Assembly (NCBI GenBank): GCA_964422415.1 | Contig: CAYRBI010000010.1 | Coordinates: forward strand, 1 to 64,000 | Direction: 5' to 3' | DNA: 64,000 nt | Source: OLB16 sp964422415 | GTDB taxonomy: Bacteria > Hinthialibacterota > Hinthialibacteria > OLB16 | Part shown: positions 61,601-64,000 of the stretch, piece by piece | Layout: every line of letters begins with the position of its first letter | Position numbering within the stretch: position 1 is the first letter of the stretch | Program-made: the position numbers and the translations under genes | Notes under the pieces: model-generated | The model's database searches: none | Told to the model about the DNA's origin: nothing | The model's input: only the letters and a program-made list of their open reading frames with translations

Positions 61601-63490
61601 ATGACATCTTCTTTCCTTGAACACAATTTGCGGACTCTCTCAGTGAGCCAGCCTGAGTTGGCGAAATGTCTATCTGGCTTTCAGCCCGAGGGGCTGATTG
61701 AGGTGACAGCCTCTGATTCTGGCGAGCCTACCGCTGTGTTGAAATTCGCGGATGGCTCCCAGAAACGCCTTCATAGCCGCCGTGATCCACGCCGTGATGC
61801 GGCCTTATGGGCGCAAAGCATCCACCGTGAAACCTTCCAGTCCGTCGCCCTGCTGGGGCTGGGATTGGGTTATCCCGTGGAGGAGTTCCTGCGCATTCAT
61901 AAAGAGACCACCAAGTGTCTCTGGTGTTTGGAGAGCTCACTCGAAGTTTTCCAAGCCATGCTCTCCTGGAAAGATTGGACTCCGGTTATACAGGATCCCC
62001 GGATCCGTTTCTTCGTGGGTATCGATGAGTATGGATTCCGGCGTCAAGCCACGGAGGGATTCCAACAGGTGATTGTTGATGGCATCGATCTCCATGAATA
62101 CACCCCGGCGGTTCAGTGCAATCCAGCTTGGTATTCCGAACGAGGCAAGAACATACGCGACCTTATCCGCCAGTGGACCACCGAGTTGGTGACAGTTATG
62201 ACCAACGGGATTCTCTTTCAGGCCAATACCTTGAGAAACTTCACCACCTTGTCCTCCTCGTACCTTTTCCGTGATGTGGGTGAGATTCTAAAAGGGCGCC
62301 CCGCGATCATGGTCAGCGCGGGGCCGAGTTTGAATAAGAATGCCAGTCAGCTGGCGGCCGCTAAGGGCAAGATCCCCATCATCTCGGTGGACACCTCCCT
62401 GCGGATTCTGCAACGGCATGGAGTCGTGCCCGACCTGGTTGTTTCCATCGATAGTCTGGCGGTGTCGGTCAAGCATTTCGAGGGGGTCGAAACCTTGGAC
62501 CGGATTCCGCTCGTGTATGACCTGGAGGTCGCTCCTGGAGTGGTTAACAATTACCCGGGACCGAAGTTCCTTGTGGGTTCCAATAAACCCCGGTTTTATT
62601 CCTGGCTGGAGGAGGATGTCACTGGACCATTGGAGGGAATGACTAAGGGATTGACCGTGGCTCAAGCGGCTTTCCTCCTGCTTGCCAAACATGGCGCTAA
62701 TCCGGTTATCTTGACGGGGCAGGACCTCTCCTTCGAACGGGAAGGGGGGAAGACTCACGCGGAGGGAGCCGCCTTCCAGGGAAGATTTCAGCCCGGCGAG
62801 GGCAAGCAGGGCAAATGGGAGGATCCCTTGAAGCCGGTAGGTTTGCAGGATGTGCCTATCTTGTGGGTGCCAGCCAATGATGGGGGAGAAGTGCCCACCA
62901 CCCATGCCTTATATTCTTACCTTAAGCGCTTCGAGGATGACATTACCACAACGGGTGTTACCGCCATCAATGCCACCGAGGGGGGGGCCTTCATCAGGGG
63001 AACCCGCGTGGCCACTCTCCAGGAAGCCTTCCAATTGGTGGGCCTGGAAACACTGCCGTCCTTCGCTGGCTTTCTGGGCACAAAGGATATTCAAACGATT
63101 GGAACCCAGTTTGGTGAGAAGCTCGATACGGCGCGGAATGCGATGTTGGCAACTCTCAAGGAAACCCGCGCTATTTGTGAGTTGGGATTACAGCGGAGCG
63201 TGAAAATGCAGAAGAATCTCGAATGGAAACATCCTTCGGGGAATGAGATCAACCGGATGTTGGCTGAGATTCAAGAGTGTTACCGTGTGATCTGCAATAC
63301 TAACAAGATGCAATTGCTCATCGCTCGCGGTGTAATGAAATCACTCTACCTTCTCTACAAGGGCGACCTCCCCTCAGCTGATAAACAACCCGAGGAATTT
63401 GGCAAGATGTCAGCCGCGCGGTTCCAGATCTTCTTTGAGGAGGCGCTTTCGATGGTGAGTCTTGACGAACAGATCCTCTCTACTTCTTGA
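61601..63490 (+). CDS. Maf/DUF115 glycosyltransferase-like protein
   Basis: A 629-residue protein of the DUF115 (6-hydroxymethylpterin pyrophosphokinase MptE-like, motility-associated Maf) family. SVALLGLGLGYPVEEFL, GRPAIMVSAGPSLNKNASQL and DLVVSIDSL are the conserved blocks, with the ILTGQDLSFEREGGKTHAEG region later. Maf proteins attach nonulosonic acids such as pseudaminic acid to flagellin or surface proteins. It ends 11 bp into the convergent DegT-family gene, whose family makes the amino sugars. Confidence 0.88.
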   Translation: MTSSFLEHNLRTLSVSQPELAKCLSGFQPEGLIEVTASDSGEPTAVLKFADGSQKRLHSRRDPRRDAALWAQSIHRETFQSVALLGLGLGYPVEEFLRIHKETTKCLWCLESSLEVFQAMLSWKDWTPVIQDPRIRFFVGIDEYGFRRQATEGFQQVIVDGIDLHEYTPAVQCNPAWYSERGKNIRDLIRQWTTELVTVMTNGILFQANTLRNFTTLSSSYLFRDVGEILKGRPAIMVSAGPSLNKNASQLAAAKGKIPIISVDTSLRILQRHGVVPDLVVSIDSLAVSVKHFEGVETLDRIPLVYDLEVAPGVVNNYPGPKFLVGSNKPRFYSWLEEDVTGPLEGMTKGLTVAQAAFLLLAKHGANPVILTGQDLSFEREGGKTHAEGAAFQGRFQPGEGKQGKWEDPLKPVGLQDVPILWVPANDGGEVPTTHALYSYLKRFEDDITTTGVTAINATEGGAFIRGTRVATLQEAFQLVGLETLPSFAGFLGTKDIQTIGTQFGEKLDTARNAMLATLKETRAICELGLQRSVKMQKNLEWKHPSGNEINRMLAEIQECYRVICNTNKMQLLIARGVMKSLYLLYKGDLPSADKQPEEFGKMSAARFQIFFEEALSMVSLDEQILSTS

Positions 63491-64000
63491 AATATGCGTG
63501 AATCTGCTCGATGACGTAATCGACCTCATCATTTGTAAGATAGGGATGGCACCCGACATAAAAGCCACTCCGGTTGATCCACCCCGCCACTGGATACTCT
63601 CCCTCTAGATCGCCGAAGAGGGATTTGTAGACCGGCTGTGTGACCAGGGGCATCATCTCGCGTGTCTCGATATGACGCTCCTCGAGGTAGTAGACCAGGT
63701 TCCACTTCTCCTCTTCCCTGAGCACCAGGGGATACATCATGTAGCTGTGGGTCCGGTCCGGACGTACATGCGGTAGCTGGATCCGGTCCTCGAGATCCGC
63801 GAGTCCCTTGGTGTAGCGTTCAGCGATTTCCTTGCGGCGGTAGAGAAAGGTTTGGGCTTGTTCCATCTGCCCCAGGCCAATCGCCGCCTCCAATTCGGTG
63901 CAGCGGAAACTGTGCCCCAGCCTGACGAATTTGAAGCGCCGGTCCACGATGTTGAAGAGCTGCTCGCCCTCTTGCCCATGGTCATCATCGATGGAGAGAT
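63480..64000 (-). CDS. DegT/DnrJ/EryC1/StrS aminotransferase (C-terminal part)
   Basis: The visible ~173 residues of a sugar aminotransferase cut by the right edge. The frame stays open to 64000. GHSFRCTELEAAIGLGQMEQ and the loop THSYMMYPLVLREEE fit the family's substrate domain, near the place where the PLP Lys would lie just outside the window. It makes amino-deoxy sugars for surface glycans and may supply the adjacent Maf-like enzyme. Confidence 0.88.
   Translation of the reverse strand, partial: LSIDDDHGQEGEQLFNIVDRRFKFVRLGHSFRCTELEAAIGLGQMEQAQTFLYRRKEIAERYTKGLADLEDRIQLPHVRPDRTHSYMMYPLVLREEEKWNLVYYLEERHIETREMMPLVTQPVYKSLFGDLEGEYPVAGWINRSGFYVGCHPYLTNDEVDYVIEQIHAYFKK

Overview
The window is about 64 kb of bacterial chromosome with roughly 55% G+C. 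It holds about 55 protein genes on both strands, two tRNAs (Gln-CTG and Arg-CCG), several families of short palindromic repeats, and no phage, plasmid, IS transposase, rRNA or CRISPR locus. No gene fixes the taxonomy. The mix includes Tat-exported Gfo/Idh/MocA and TIM-barrel sugar proteins, a DUF6807 protein, a ceramidase-like protein, a secreted ADP-ribosylglycohydrolase, a GH99/WbsX-like protein and a Maf/DUF115 glycosyltransferase. That mix is typical of uncultivated Gram-negative-type lineages near the PVC/FCB superphyla (Hydrogenedentota, Sumerlaeota, Omnitrophota and similar). This is an inference with low confidence.

Layout. 1-6.4 kb: a gene remnant at the window edge, then a leftward run of a secreted TPR/peptidase-MA-like protein, an argJ with a large N-terminal extension, a TrmA/RlmD-type RNA methyltransferase and a DUF362 protein, mostly with coupled junctions. 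6.5-14.5 kb: aminotransferase, GT2, a large secreted PIG-L deacetylase, an O-antigen ligase-like protein and xylose isomerase. 14.5-21.6 kb: B12/radical SAM protein, a small exported protein, a cupin, aroA, Gfo/Idh/MocA and DUF6807. 21.8-27.6 kb: a rightward series of MoeB/ThiF, NIL protein, YihY, lipoprotein, zinc-ribbon/TPR protein, KptA-like protein lacking its catalytic residues, and a methyltransferase-like protein. 27.7-29.2 kb: an AT-rich island with one metallophosphoesterase that looks foreign. 29.2-37.5 kb: GH99/WbsX-like protein, GT9 and ribF, then a leftward operon of fapA-like, lipoprotein, sugar-ABC ATPase, permease and DUF1858. 37.8-44.9 kb: MFS transporter, coiled-coil protein, sugar isomerase-like protein, ceramidase-like protein, M32 carboxypeptidase and pgsA-like. 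44.9-47.6 kb: sugar-binding lipoprotein, second permease, PIN protein and small partner. 47.9-51.8 kb: an Hsp70/GrpE/J-like TPR chaperone set. 52.2-64 kb: PQQ-like propeller, tRNA-Gln, hybrid histidine kinase, tRNA-Arg, secreted ADP-ribosylglycohydrolase, aldolase/dehydrogenase fusion, Maf/DUF115 glycosyltransferase and the end of a DegT aminotransferase.

Themes. Sugar uptake and catabolism are well represented: two partial Rbs-type ABC loci that complement each other, xylose isomerase, RhaD-like aldolase/dehydrogenase and several exported sugar-active proteins. So is surface glycan assembly (GT2, GT9, O-antigen ligase-like, GH99-like, DUF115, DegT). The strongest oddities are the divergent chaperone module whose J-like partner lacks HPD, the KptA-like pseudoenzyme, the in-frame palindromic repeat in the DUF362 gene, the argJ extension, the foreign low-G+C gene and a rich set of non-autonomous repeats. 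I did not find a clear, wholly new multi-gene system.
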